Assembly: GCA_049587715.1 (NCBI GenBank) | Contig: JBAVEL010000083.1 | Span: forward strand, 1-49,941 | DNA length: 49,941 nucleotides | DNA from: JBAVEL01 sp049587715 | GTDB taxonomy: Bacteria > Bacteroidota > Ignavibacteria > UBA10030 > UBA6906 | Reading direction: 5' to 3' | Part shown: positions 33,030 through 41,722 of the stretch, piece by piece | How the letters are laid out: each line of letters begins with the position of its first letter | Position numbering within the stretch: the stretch's first letter is position 1 | Made by a program: the position numbers and the translations under genes | The notes under the pieces: generated by a model | What the model saw: the letters and a program-made list of their open reading frames with translations, nothing else | Databases searched by the model: none | Told to the model about the DNA's origin: nothing

Positions 33030-33926
33030 TTACGCGGGACGATTCCGGCCCACAGCTTCGGCGATTGCCGAAATGTGCTCCGGGGTGGTCCCGCAGCACC
33101 CGCCGATGATCTTCACACCCGCTGCACGCAGCTTTCTGCTCTGGTCCGCCATGAAAGCCGGGGTCTCGGGATAGATCGTCATTTCGTCCTTCACGACCGG
33201 TAAACCGGCGTTCGACTGAATGATGATGGGCAGAGTCGAAACACGGCAGAACTCCTCGGCAATCGCCGCCATGCGGGCAATCCCGTTCCCGCAGTTTGAG
33301 CCGATCACGTCTGCCCCCGCCTCCGCGAGCCGTGTCGCCGCTTCCTGAATGCCCGTTCCCATCACCGTTCTGAACCCTCTGGACGTCAGGTCGAATGTCA
33401 TGGAGGCGGCAACGGGAACATCCGTGCTGAAGGACTTGACCGCTCTCATTGCGAGGATCGCCTCGCGCACATCCATCATCGTCTCCACGCAGATCAGGTC
33501 CACCCCGGCCGACAACAGGGCTGACACCTGTCTCCGGTAGGAGTCGTAGACGACTTCCTCCCGTGTGTCGCCATAGGGCTCGAGGATCCTGCCGGAAGGG
33601 CCCACAGACGCCGAGACATACGCACGATCAGCAACCGCCCTCCTGACCGCCTCCACAGCCCCTCTGTTGATGGACTCTGTGTGTCCCTCCAGACCGTACG
33701 CTGCCAGTTTGAGGGGAGACGCACCAAAGGTGTTTGTCTGGATGAGCTCGGCCCCGGCCTCCAGGTATGCTGTCGCGATCTCCTGCAGGATCGAGGCTTT
33801 CTCAAGGTTCATCCGCTCAGGACAGTCTCCGGGGCGGAGTCCCCGCCGGATCAACATCGTCCCCATCGCCCCGTCCGCGATGAGTACTCCGGGGGCGCCC
33901 AGCCGTTGGCTTAGGGAAGGGAGCAT
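33030..33926 (-). CDS. Homocysteine S-methyltransferase (MetH N-terminal/BHMT type)
   Basis: A 298-residue stand-alone Hcy methyltransferase domain: IADGAMGTMLIRRGL, LIQTNTFGASPLKL, and the zinc cysteines Cys212 (GSNCGNG) and Cys277-Cys278 (GGCCGTTPEH). In MetH this domain passes a methyl group from the corrinoid to homocysteine. Here it is a separate protein three nucleotides downstream of a corrinoid protein gene, so it most likely takes the methyl group delivered by the MttB-family enzyme and makes methionine. No folate-binding domain is encoded in this operon. Confidence 0.93.
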   Translation of the reverse strand: MLPSLSQRLGAPGVLIADGAMGTMLIRRGLRPGDCPERMNLEKASILQEIATAYLEAGAELIQTNTFGASPLKLAAYGLEGHTESINRGAVEAVRRAVADRAYVSASVGPSGRILEPYGDTREEVVYDSYRRQVSALLSAGVDLICVETMMDVREAILAMRAVKSFSTDVPVAASMTFDLTSRGFRTVMGTGIQEAATRLAEAGADVIGSNCGNGIARMAAIAEEFCRVSTLPIIIQSNAGLPVVKDEMTIYPETPAFMADQSRKLRAAGVKIIGGCCGTTPEHISAIAEAVGRNRPA

Positions 33927-33929
33927 CCG

Positions 33930-34568
33930 TCAGGTCCTGCGCAGGAGGGCCTTGACCGTCTCTACGGCATGCAGGCCGTCATAGCAGTACGCGTTCGCCC
34001 CGATCTGTCTCGCATAGTCGGATGAAAGCGGAGCCCCCCCTATGATGATCTTCACTTTGCCCAGGAGATTCCGCTCCCGGGCGAGATCCACAACGGTCTT
34101 CATTCCCGGCATGGTTGTGGTGAGAAGTGCGGACATCCCGATGACTTCGGCCTGCTGTTCCTCGGCGGTCTGGATGAACCGCTCGGGGGCCACATCGTGT
34201 CCCAGGTCGATGACCTCGAATCCGGCTCCCCGCAGCATGATGCCCACAAGGTTCTTTCCGATATCGTGGAGATCCCCCTGGATCGTCCCGATCACGACTT
34301 TCCCCTGCGCGGGCATGTCTCCCTGAAGCATGAGCGGCCTGAGGATATCGAGTCCGGCGTACATCGCCCTGGCCGCGAGGAGGACGTCCGGCAGGAATAT
34401 CTCGTGGTCCCGGAACTTCTCGCCGACGACAGACATGCCAGCGAGCAACCCCCGATCGAGCACCTCGCGGGGAGAAACCCGCTGGTCGATCGCTCTTCGT
34501 GTGTATTCCGATACTCTCTGCACGTCTCCCTGAAAGAGACTGTCCGCCAGGGCCTGGAACACATCCAT
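33930..34568 (-). CDS. Corrinoid (methylcobamide) protein, MtbC/MttC type
   Basis: A 212-residue protein with a helical cap domain (residues about 1-85) and a Rossmann cobalamin-binding domain. The cobalt-ligating His101 lies in the signature GDLHDIGKN, and GGAPLSSDYARQIGA follows near the C-terminus. It carries the methyl group between the methyltransferases of the operon. The gene lies between the reactivation protein (18 nt upstream) and the homocysteine methyltransferase. Confidence 0.95.
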   Translation of the reverse strand: MDVFQALADSLFQGDVQRVSEYTRRAIDQRVSPREVLDRGLLAGMSVVGEKFRDHEIFLPDVLLAARAMYAGLDILRPLMLQGDMPAQGKVVIGTIQGDLHDIGKNLVGIMLRGAGFEVIDLGHDVAPERFIQTAEEQQAEVIGMSALLTTTMPGMKTVVDLARERNLLGKVKIIIGGAPLSSDYARQIGANAYCYDGLHAVETVKALLRRT

Positions 34569-34586
34569 GGGAGGTATCCTCGGGTG

Positions 34587-35300
34587 TTAGTGATCCATGA
34601 TGGAGCGGATGCGTTCCCGGCAGGAGTGATCCGCACACTCCCTGCAGAAGGGGAACGTATCCTCAAACAGGAATATCTCCCTGGGGCCGGACAGGATCGT
34701 GCCGGTCACGGACTTGAGGGGCTTCATCAGGAAGCTCTCATTCAGCTCGATGCCGATGTCGCCCGGACCCGCGAGGGCGAACAGCCTCCGCTGGGCGGAA
34801 ATGTGCCATCCGCAATAGCCCGGACTGAACCGGAGGGAGTTGTCGTGCGGGCCCAGGACGCCCCTTTCCCTCAGAAGAGCCCGGCAGCGATGCTCCAGAG
34901 CCAGCGCCGCAAGCTCGGCGCCGCAGGAGGCGGCGGCATCGAGCATGGAACCCAGGGCAAAGTCCCGCTCCTGGAAACGCGCCGCGATCTCTCTACAGAC
35001 GGGCTCGCCGACCGTACACGCGAAGAGCGCCCGGCTTGTTGCCGCCCGGGCGATCGGCTCTACGGGGGAGTCGCTCTCGTTCCGCCCCTCTCCGCCAAAC
35101 ACCTCCGCGAACTGCTCCCCGGACACCTCCATCAGTATCCCAGCCGGTTCCGCCGTCCGCCGGTAGATGCGGAGTGCCTCACCGGCCAGAGCGCTCGCCT
35201 TCCGGTCGCCGTGGCGGTGGAGGGGAACCCCCTGGGCCTCCAGGATTGCCCCCGGCGTGGGCGTCACCTCCTCGATCGGTATCGTCAGGACGCGGCGCAT
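34587..35300 (-). CDS. MetH activation-domain-like protein (corrinoid reactivation)
   Basis: A 237-residue protein resembling the C-terminal activation domain of MetH, with SPGYCGWHISAQRRLFAL near residue 158, where MetH has its SAM-binding region. The C-terminus contains CRECADHSC, a possible metal or redox site. Its likely job is to return oxidised Co(II) in the corrinoid protein to the active state, either with SAM or by helping a reductase. It overlaps the end of the MttB-family gene by 16 nt. Confidence 0.82.
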   Translation of the reverse strand: MRRVLTIPIEEVTPTPGAILEAQGVPLHRHGDRKASALAGEALRIYRRTAEPAGILMEVSGEQFAEVFGGEGRNESDSPVEPIARAATSRALFACTVGEPVCREIAARFQERDFALGSMLDAAASCGAELAALALEHRCRALLRERGVLGPHDNSLRFSPGYCGWHISAQRRLFALAGPGDIGIELNESFLMKPLKSVTGTILSGPREIFLFEDTFPFCRECADHSCRERIRSIMDH

Positions 35301-36757
35301 TCGTCCAGGGCGGGGAGACGGTCCATCCCGAACCGGCGTCCTTCGGTTTCCATCAAACGGGTGAGCTCTCCGCGGGTGTCCCGGGGAAGGCGGCTCGGCC
35401 TGGACGCATCAAGCACCCGCGCCATCTCGCGCCTCGCCCTTTGCAGAAGCGTCTCCCTTCCTTCCTCCTCCCATCGTGCCCGGTTTGCCCGGTTGATGAC
35501 GGGGCCGGGGAAGTACTCCTCCCGTTTCAGATACTTCCGCGTGTGACCCGAGATGAGCAGGTGCTTCTCCCTGAGGAGTTCCTCGAAGAGCGGCCGGGCC
35601 GGAAAATCCTCACCGACTTCGATCCCCCGGACCAGGCGGAGCGCCATCCCCGCGATCTCATTGTCCAGTACGAGCTTCTCGAGACTGAAACAGCTCTCAA
35701 AATCGAGCATCCCGGGTCCGGAGATGTTGTTGATGCCCGCGAGAGCTGCGAGCGTCGCCCCCATGGAGGATTCGAGTCCGGCCTGGGCGTCCAGCTCCTT
35801 CGCGTCGCTCAGGCCGGTGTACGCCTGCGTGGGAAGCCCAAGGTGTTTGCCGATCTCATTGTATGCGCAGTCGGTCATCATCGTTGCGATCGAGCCCATG
35901 GGGGTCGTCTCGTACCGGATGTCGAAGAACGCGGGGGATCCGCCGTAGAGGACCGGCGTGCCGGGGTTGGCGATCTGACTGATGACAATCCCGGAGAGGG
36001 TCTCCGCCGTGTGCTGGACAAGGGAGCCGACGAGTGTCACCGGAGCAATGAAACCCGAGAGGGGCATCGAGATGTACTCCACGGGGATCGACCACCGGGC
36101 GCAATCGATCAGGTTCTGGGAGGTGACGTCGCTCCAGGTGAGCGGAGACGTGGGGCAACAGGAAAACAGGGCGAGCGGTTTCGCCCTCAGCGCGCTCTCA
36201 GAGCCGCGCACCGCGAGGAGGAGGTTCTTCATCACCTCGAACGCCTCGATGGTGAAGGCGCCCGTCACCACCGGCTTCTCGCAAAACAGAAGACTGAGAT
36301 ACAGTCGATAGCTGTCGGAGATGCGCTCATGGACGTCCGCAGGGATCATCGCGGTGGACTGCGAGGCGAGGTTCGCCATTCCGGTCATGAGCCTGGCGTA
36401 CGTCACGTAGTCGGCGGTGTCGGGCCGCCGCATCTGCTGCGAGACGCCGTCCAAGATGTTGATCGCGGCGGATCCCGGGGTGAAGTGGACATTGAAGCCG
36501 CCCAGATGGACGGCCTCCTCGCCGCACACATCGTACAGCTTGAAGGAACGGGGAGCGGTGGCCAGTGCCTTTTCCACCAGCGCGGGCGTCAGCATCACCC
36601 GGTGCGTGGCACGCTCGACGCGCGCCCCGTGGTCCGCAAGCATGCCGACGATCCCGTCGTTGTGGATCTCGACGCCGAGAGTGGACAGGATGTCGATTCC
36701 TTCGGAGATGATCCTCTGCACAAGATCGTCTCCCAGGAACTGCAGGGTTGGTCTCAC
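35285..36757 (-). CDS. MttB-family methyltransferase (non-pyrrolysine type)
   Basis: A 490-residue protein when started at the GTG at 36757, where similarity begins (VRPTLQFLGDDLVQRIISEG); an upstream in-frame start would add 28 low-quality residues. Motifs include LGVEIHNDGIVGMLADHGA, VHLGGFNVHFTPGS and ETLSGIVISQIANPGTPVLYGG. The frame has no internal amber codon, so it is not the pyrrolysine enzyme. Non-Pyl members demethylate glycine betaine and other quaternary amines and methylate a corrinoid protein. The substrate here is unknown. It is the first gene of a four-gene operon. Confidence 0.92.
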   Translation of the reverse strand: MRPTLQFLGDDLVQRIISEGIDILSTLGVEIHNDGIVGMLADHGARVERATHRVMLTPALVEKALATAPRSFKLYDVCGEEAVHLGGFNVHFTPGSAAINILDGVSQQMRRPDTADYVTYARLMTGMANLASQSTAMIPADVHERISDSYRLYLSLLFCEKPVVTGAFTIEAFEVMKNLLLAVRGSESALRAKPLALFSCCPTSPLTWSDVTSQNLIDCARWSIPVEYISMPLSGFIAPVTLVGSLVQHTAETLSGIVISQIANPGTPVLYGGSPAFFDIRYETTPMGSIATMMTDCAYNEIGKHLGLPTQAYTGLSDAKELDAQAGLESSMGATLAALAGINNISGPGMLDFESCFSLEKLVLDNEIAGMALRLVRGIEVGEDFPARPLFEELLREKHLLISGHTRKYLKREEYFPGPVINRANRARWEEEGRETLLQRARREMARVLDASRPSRLPRDTRGELTRLMETEGRRFGMDRLPALDECAAS

Positions 36758-37341
36758 GGGGATACTCTCTGATGGGGAACAGGCGAAAGAAGGGGCGGCC
36801 AGGAGCGCGCAAGCTTCGGTCACCGGCCACCTGCAAGGCAATCACGGGAATACCGGAGAGAGAAGCAAGGCGTGATGCCTTCCTGTCCGTTGTGCCTGAG
36901 CGCAGTTCCGGGGGATCCGGGGCCGAGCCGATCGTGTCGGGATTCCGGTTTTCACGGGCACCTCGGAGGGGGGGGCATCCAGGATGTGGGTTCCGCTTGC
37001 AGGGGTCCGGACTCATCCCCGGCCCTTCTGCCGTGGGGTCGTTTGGCACGGAGGAACCTCCTGACTTCGGCCGCTCGGCAGAACGCCCTCATGCGGGAAA
37101 TCCCGATGGACGGGGCGCCGGACAGGGGGACAGGGGTGTTGTCGGCGAACCTGTGCCTGGGAGGAGATTCGTGTCGCCAAAGGGGGCCGTGCATGCAGGT
37201 GTTCTGCAAGGGAGAGCGCAACGTTCCGCCGCATGGGCCGTAGAACATGCCATCCGGCAGGGGGCGATGCCCCCGGGGGAAGAGCGGCGGGCGAAGAGGC
37301 GTTCCCCGTGTTGAGCCGGCTCACGACGGGAGACGAAGGCC
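36758..37341. other. Intergenic region between divergent operons
   Basis: A 584-nt gene-free stretch between the MttB operon and the DUF5916 gene. I looked for a cobalamin, SAM or glycine riboswitch on the minus strand and saw none. Two small hairpins can be drawn: AAGGC/GCCTT (36867-36881) and GGGGGC-GAT-GCCCCC near 37261-37275. No promoter is clear. Confidence 0.5.
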
Positions 37342-39576
37342 ATGCGGAAATGCCCCTCCGGACGATTCCTGTTCGCCTCGCTCTGCGTCCTCCCGGGGTT
37401 CCTCCTTGGGGCCGAGCCCGGCACCGAACGACCCTCCCTCAACGCCCTCAGAATCGACCAGCCCCTCGTCCTCTCGGGGAAGCTGGACAGCCCGCTCTGG
37501 CTTCAGGCCGACTCGGTGGAGCTGGCCTACGAGGTGACTCCCGGTGAGAACACCCCCGCCCCCCAGAAGACCACCGTCCGGGCCCTGTACGACGACCATA
37601 CCATCTACTTCGGCTTCCGGTGTCTGGACACGCGCCCCGGGGAGATACGGGCGAACCTCTCGGACCGGGACCGGATGTACCAGGACGACTGGGTGTTCGT
37701 GGGGATCGACACCTACGGGGATTTCCAGAGGTCGTACGAGTTCTGCGTGAACCCCCTCGGCATCCAGGGGGATCTCCTCGCCACACTCAACAGCGAGGAT
37801 GCGAGCGTGGACTGGATATGGCAGGCGGCGGCGGGAAGAAGCGAGGGCGGCTGGACCGCCGAGCTGGCGATTCCGTTTTCGTCTTTGACATTCCCCGACG
37901 CGGAGGTGCAGGCCTGGCGCATCAATCTTCTCCGCACGGTCCCGAGGGCGAGCCGGACACAGATCTCCTGGGCCCGGCTGGACCGCAGCATTCCCGGGAT
38001 CATGACGCAGGCAGGGCACCTGCGGGGTGTGCGCGGCATCCGCCCGGCGAGCTCCCTGGAGCTCCTTCCCTACGCCATCGGACTGAAGACCGGCGCACTG
38101 TCGGACGTGGAAGACCCGCACTCGGGTTTCGTGCGTGATCCCTTCCGGGGGCGTGTGGGGGGCGGCATCAAGTACGCGCTGGGCCCCGATGTGGCGGTGG
38201 ATGCCGTCATCAACCCCGATTTCAGCCAGATCGAGACGGACGCCGCCCAGATCAGCGTGAACACCACCTTCGCCCTGCAGTACGAGGAGAAGCGCCCCTT
38301 CTTCCTGATCGGGCGGGAACTGCTCCAGACCCCGATGTACTACTCCCGGTCCATCAACGACCCCGCGGCGGCGGGGAGGGTGATGGGGAAATCGGGACCC
38401 GTCTCCTACATGGTCATGTCGGCCTACGACCGTAATACCGTCTTCGACATACCGGGGGAGGATGAAAGCGATGTGGTGGGGAGCGGGCTGAAGTCCTTCG
38501 TGAACATCGCCAGGGTGCGCTGGGACGTCGTGGATCAGTCCTACGCGGGCGCCATGCTGCTCGCCCGGAACCTATCGGGGGGGCACAACTACGTGGCCGG
38601 CATCGACTGGACCGCCAAGTTCTGGAACAACTGGTATTTCTCGGGGGAGGGGTTCCTCTCACGGACACGGGAGCCGGACGACCTGTCGGTGCTGGATGCG
38701 GGACGGGAGTACGGCCGCACGGGGTACGATGCGGCCTTCAACGGGGAGGAGTACTCGGGAAACGGCATCCATGCATCCCTCTCGCACGCGGGACGCTCCT
38801 ACGGCTTCGGGCTGACCCTCAACAACTTCTCGCCCACCTACCAGACCTACAACGGGAGCTTCAGCCAGAACGCGTACCGCCAGATCTACATGAACCATGA
38901 ATACACGGTGTACCCCGAGAGCTCCTTCGTGGACAGGGGTTCCGTGGGTGTGAACACGAACCTTCAGTTCGACTGGTACGGCGTCAAGAAGGAGCAGTTC
39001 ATCCAGCCGTATGTCTCGCTCTCCCTGAAGGGGCAGACCTCCGTGTACGCGCACGGGCTGGTGCTGTATGACGAGCGCTTCCGGGGGACTCTCTTCTCGG
39101 GCATTCACAAGTTCTACTGCGAGGTGAGCTCGCGTCCCCTGAACGAGATTACCGTCTCGGCGTATGCCTACGTGGGGAGGTTCATCCGCCGATCCGATGA
39201 GCCCGTCCTGGGCAGGGGCCACAACCTGGGCGGGAGCGTCACCCTGAAACCCGGCTCGCAGTGGAACATCGGGTTCGTGTACGACAGGGCCCGCCTGGCG
39301 GATCGGGCGTCGGATGAGCTCTTCTACGACGGGAATATCTACCGCACCGTGATGATCTACCAGCATTCGGCGGAGCTGTTCTTCCGCGCCATCGTCCAGT
39401 ACAATTCCTTCGAGCAGGCCCTCCAGCTCTATCCCCTCCTCAGCTACAAGCTGAATGCGTTCACCACGCTCTATGCGGGCGCAACCGGCGACTATGTGAA
39501 CTACGGGAGCCCGACGGGCATGGCCCACACGGCGGAGCAGTATTTCCTGAAGGTGCAGTACCTGGTGGCGATGTAG
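37342..39576 (+). CDS. DUF5916 outer-membrane protein with CBM9-like N-terminal domain
   Basis: A 744-residue protein with a signal peptide (MRKCPSGRFLFASLCVLPGF). Residues about 30-215 form a CBM9-like beta-sandwich (LNALRIDQPLVLSGKLDSPL ... DDWVFVGIDTYGDFQRSYEF ... WTAELAIPFSSL). The rest is the DUF5916 domain, with the typical NPDFSQIETDAAQISVNTTF and YEEKRPFFLIG, predicted to be a beta-barrel. Such proteins are common in FCB bacteria and may bind or import glycans or degradation products, but function is unproven. It is monocistronic. Confidence 0.9.
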   Translation: MRKCPSGRFLFASLCVLPGFLLGAEPGTERPSLNALRIDQPLVLSGKLDSPLWLQADSVELAYEVTPGENTPAPQKTTVRALYDDHTIYFGFRCLDTRPGEIRANLSDRDRMYQDDWVFVGIDTYGDFQRSYEFCVNPLGIQGDLLATLNSEDASVDWIWQAAAGRSEGGWTAELAIPFSSLTFPDAEVQAWRINLLRTVPRASRTQISWARLDRSIPGIMTQAGHLRGVRGIRPASSLELLPYAIGLKTGALSDVEDPHSGFVRDPFRGRVGGGIKYALGPDVAVDAVINPDFSQIETDAAQISVNTTFALQYEEKRPFFLIGRELLQTPMYYSRSINDPAAAGRVMGKSGPVSYMVMSAYDRNTVFDIPGEDESDVVGSGLKSFVNIARVRWDVVDQSYAGAMLLARNLSGGHNYVAGIDWTAKFWNNWYFSGEGFLSRTREPDDLSVLDAGREYGRTGYDAAFNGEEYSGNGIHASLSHAGRSYGFGLTLNNFSPTYQTYNGSFSQNAYRQIYMNHEYTVYPESSFVDRGSVGVNTNLQFDWYGVKKEQFIQPYVSLSLKGQTSVYAHGLVLYDERFRGTLFSGIHKFYCEVSSRPLNEITVSAYAYVGRFIRRSDEPVLGRGHNLGGSVTLKPGSQWNIGFVYDRARLADRASDELFYDGNIYRTVMIYQHSAELFFRAIVQYNSFEQALQLYPLLSYKLNAFTTLYAGATGDYVNYGSPTGMAHTAEQYFLKVQYLVAM

Positions 39577-39641
39577 GGCCGTCGGGAGGTGCGGTCGGCG
39601 GGCGCCCGCAGGGGACACCCCGGCAGTCCTCGCAGAACGGG

Positions 39642-39676
39642 GGCGGACGGAATCCGACCGCCGCGCCATCATCTTG
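39642..39676 (-). repeat. 35-nt match to the start of the nucleotidyltransferase gene
   Basis: This segment matches 32579-32613 at 30 of 35 positions by eye, with 17 consecutive identities (CAAGATGATGGCGCGGC on the minus strand). It may be the relic of a second gene copy or a small dispersed repeat. Confidence 0.4.
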
Positions 39677-39698
39677 CAGGACCCCGGCAGGCGGCTCC

Positions 39699-39727
39699 TT
39701 GACAATAGCGGGCCCGTTGGCTAACTT
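39699..39727 (+). promoter_or_regulatory. Promoter of the rubrerythrin gene
   Basis: A perfect TTGACA (39699-39704), a 17-bp spacer, and TAACTT (39722-39727). Transcription would start about 50 nt before the rubrerythrin ATG. Confidence 0.65.
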
Positions 39728-39783
39728 CTTCAAGTTCATTGCGCCCGCAATCACCTTTCACGAACCATCCCATCGGAGTCAGC

Positions 39784-40281
39784 ATGGCCAGCACATTACA
39801 GAACCTGAAGGAGGCCTTCGCCGGCGAAAGTCAGGCGAGCCAGAAGTACACCCTCTTTGCCGCCAAGGCGGCCCAGGACGGGTTTCCGAACATCGCCCGG
39901 CTTTTCCGCACGGCTGCGGCGGCGGAACGCATCCATGCCGAAGGACACCTGCGGGCGATGGAGGGGCTGGGCTCCACCCCCGAGAACATCCAGGCCGCCA
40001 TTGACGGGGAGACCTACGAGTACACCACCATGTACCCCCCCATGCTGAAGCTGGCCGAGGAGGAGAACCACAAGGCCAAGCGGATGTTCTCCTATGCTCC
40101 CCAGGCCGAGGCGGTGCATGCCCGGCTGTACAAGATGGCCCTCGAGGCGGCGCGGCAGGGGAAAGACCTTGCGGAGACCGAGTTCTACCTCTGCCCCGTG
40201 TGCGGGCACGTCGAGTTCGGGAAGCCGCCGGCTTCCTGCCCCATCTGCGGGGTGAAGGCGGAGAAGTACGTGAAGGTGTAG
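39784..40281 (+). CDS. Rubrerythrin
   Basis: The ATG at 39784 has GGAG six bases before it. The 165-residue protein has the ferritin-like diiron domain with Glu15 and three ExxH motifs (Glu48-His51, Glu93-His96, Glu109-His112), and a C-terminal rubredoxin knuckle with Cys137, Cys140, Cys152 and Cys155. Rubrerythrin reduces hydrogen peroxide in the cytoplasm of anaerobes and microaerophiles. That fits a cell that also makes a high-affinity cbb3 oxidase. Confidence 0.96.
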   Translation: MASTLQNLKEAFAGESQASQKYTLFAAKAAQDGFPNIARLFRTAAAAERIHAEGHLRAMEGLGSTPENIQAAIDGETYEYTTMYPPMLKLAEEENHKAKRMFSYAPQAEAVHARLYKMALEAARQGKDLAETEFYLCPVCGHVEFGKPPASCPICGVKAEKYVKV

Positions 40282-40377
40282 GGGGAGGCCAGATGCGGCC
40301 GCCCGGCGGAGGCCCGCCATCAGGGCGGCGAGTCCCGTCGGGGAGAATGGTCGTTTCACCACACCTCAGGAGCAAGT

Positions 40378-40917
40378 ATGAGGATTACTGCTGCTTTCTT
40401 CGCGGGGGCGGCGCTGGCCGTCCTGGGGGGATGCGGATCCACACTCCCCAACAGATCTCCCGAGGGGGAGCTGTTCCCCTCCGTGGAGGGAGAGTCGCTG
40501 GCGGGGGAGAAGGTGGATCTCCCGGCGGCATTCGGGGGGCAGAAGGTGATCCTGGTTCTGGCCTACGAGCAGGAGACGCAGTTCGACGTGGACCGGTGGG
40601 GGATCGGGTTCTTTACCGCCCCGCTTTCCCTCCCGCCGGTCTATGAGATTCCCACCATTCCAGGGCTGATTCCCTCGCTGTTCAGCGGGAGGATCGACGC
40701 GGGGATGAGGAGCGGCATACCGGCGGAGTCATGGAAGGATGTGATCACGGTGTACGGAAGCGGCGGCTCGCGCCTTGCGGAATGGACGGGGACCGAGAAT
40801 CCGCGGAACGCACGCGTGCTGCTTCTGGACGAACAGGGGAAAGTGGTCTGGTTCCATGACCGCGGCTACGGCCTTCCGCCTCTTGCGGCCCTCCTGGAGA
40901 AGCTGAAGGGGAAGTAG
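40378..40917 (+). CDS. Lipoprotein with a possible thioredoxin-like fold
   Basis: A 179-residue lipoprotein (signal ending LAVLGGC). After the lipobox, SLAGEKVDLPAAFGGQKVIL and the late segment ARVLLLDEQGKVVWFHDRGY resemble the first strand-helix and last strands of thioredoxin-like proteins, but there is no CxxC active site. I cannot name the family. It is tail-to-tail with the metal permease gene (4 nt apart). Confidence 0.75.
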   Translation: MRITAAFFAGAALAVLGGCGSTLPNRSPEGELFPSVEGESLAGEKVDLPAAFGGQKVILVLAYEQETQFDVDRWGIGFFTAPLSLPPVYEIPTIPGLIPSLFSGRIDAGMRSGIPAESWKDVITVYGSGGSRLAEWTGTENPRNARVLLLDEQGKVVWFHDRGYGLPPLAALLEKLKGK

Positions 40918-40921
40918 CCGC

Positions 40922-41722
40922 TCAGGAGGATCGAGCCCCGCCATCGCCGGCGGTTCTGCCCTTCACCGCCGGGAAGAAACCCGCCACCACGAGCGCCGCC
41001 AGGGCGTTCAGAAAGACCACCATGTAGCCGGTGGGGAAGTCCCAGGTGCTGGAAACCAGAATGGCCAGGACGTTGATGGCCGTTCCGATGATCCAGGCAT
41101 TCACCAGGGGAATCCCCGTCGGGATGCGGGTGGCGATGAGCGCGGGACCCACGAGCAGGGCGAACACCACCAGCACCCCGGCGAGCTTCACGGCGCTGGT
41201 GACCATCACCGCAAAAGCGGTGAAGAAGAGGATATCCCTCACCAGTCCCCCCGTCCTCCTGTGCACGAAGGCGAGGCCTGCGCCCAGAAGGGCGAAGAGA
41301 ACCCCGCTCTGGAGGATCTCCTCCAGGGGGGTGAACAGGATGTCGGCGGCCATCAGCTTCTGGAAGGCCTCCATCCCGTGGTACGACTTGGAGAGCAGGA
41401 TGTACACGCCCGCGAACCCGAAGGCGTAGAGGAGCCCGATGAATGCCTCCACGTGGGAGGACCGCCGGGAGGCGAAGGCGATGACAAATCCGGCCGCCAG
41501 GGCGAGCAGGAGGGAGAGAGGATACAGGTACTCCCCCTCCAGGAGCGAGAGGGAGAGGGCGGCGCCCAGGGCCGCCGCCTGCCCCACCGCCAGGTCGGTG
41601 AAGATGATGCCGCGGCGGATGATCTCAAGGCCGAACCAGGAGCTGATGCCCAGGAGGACTCCCGAGAGAAGGAATGCGGCGAAGAGGATGTCAGTCAAGG
41701 GCGAGTCTCCGTACGATTTCAT
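40922..41722 (-). CDS. ABC-3 family metal permease (ZnuB/MntB type)
   Basis: A 266-residue polytopic protein with about eight hydrophobic segments. The ABC-3 signature region reads IIFTDLAVGQAAALGAALSL, and KLAGVLVVFALLVGPALIAT lies near the C-terminus. This family is the membrane channel of zinc or manganese ABC importers. The ATG at 41722 overlaps the binding-protein gene by 32 nt; a TTG at 41698, with CGGAG before it and an 8-nt overlap, is equally plausible. No ATP-binding subunit gene lies nearby. Confidence 0.9.
   Translation of the reverse strand: MKSYGDSPLTDILFAAFLLSGVLLGISSWFGLEIIRRGIIFTDLAVGQAAALGAALSLSLLEGEYLYPLSLLLALAAGFVIAFASRRSSHVEAFIGLLYAFGFAGVYILLSKSYHGMEAFQKLMAADILFTPLEEILQSGVLFALLGAGLAFVHRRTGGLVRDILFFTAFAVMVTSAVKLAGVLVVFALLVGPALIATRIPTGIPLVNAWIIGTAINVLAILVSSTWDFPTGYMVVFLNALAALVVAGFFPAVKGRTAGDGGARSS

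Noticed and set aside
35285..36757. Pyrrolysine-containing MttB
   Set aside because: The gene runs uninterrupted without an internal amber codon, so it is the non-pyrrolysine type.
35036..36772. A 578-codon plus-strand frame
   Set aside because: It mirrors the MttB-family gene, which is recognisable in sequence and length.
36758..37341. Possible cobalamin or SAM riboswitch before the corrinoid operon
   Set aside because: Neither the B12-box nor a SAM-riboswitch core could be found on the minus strand; only short hairpins are present.
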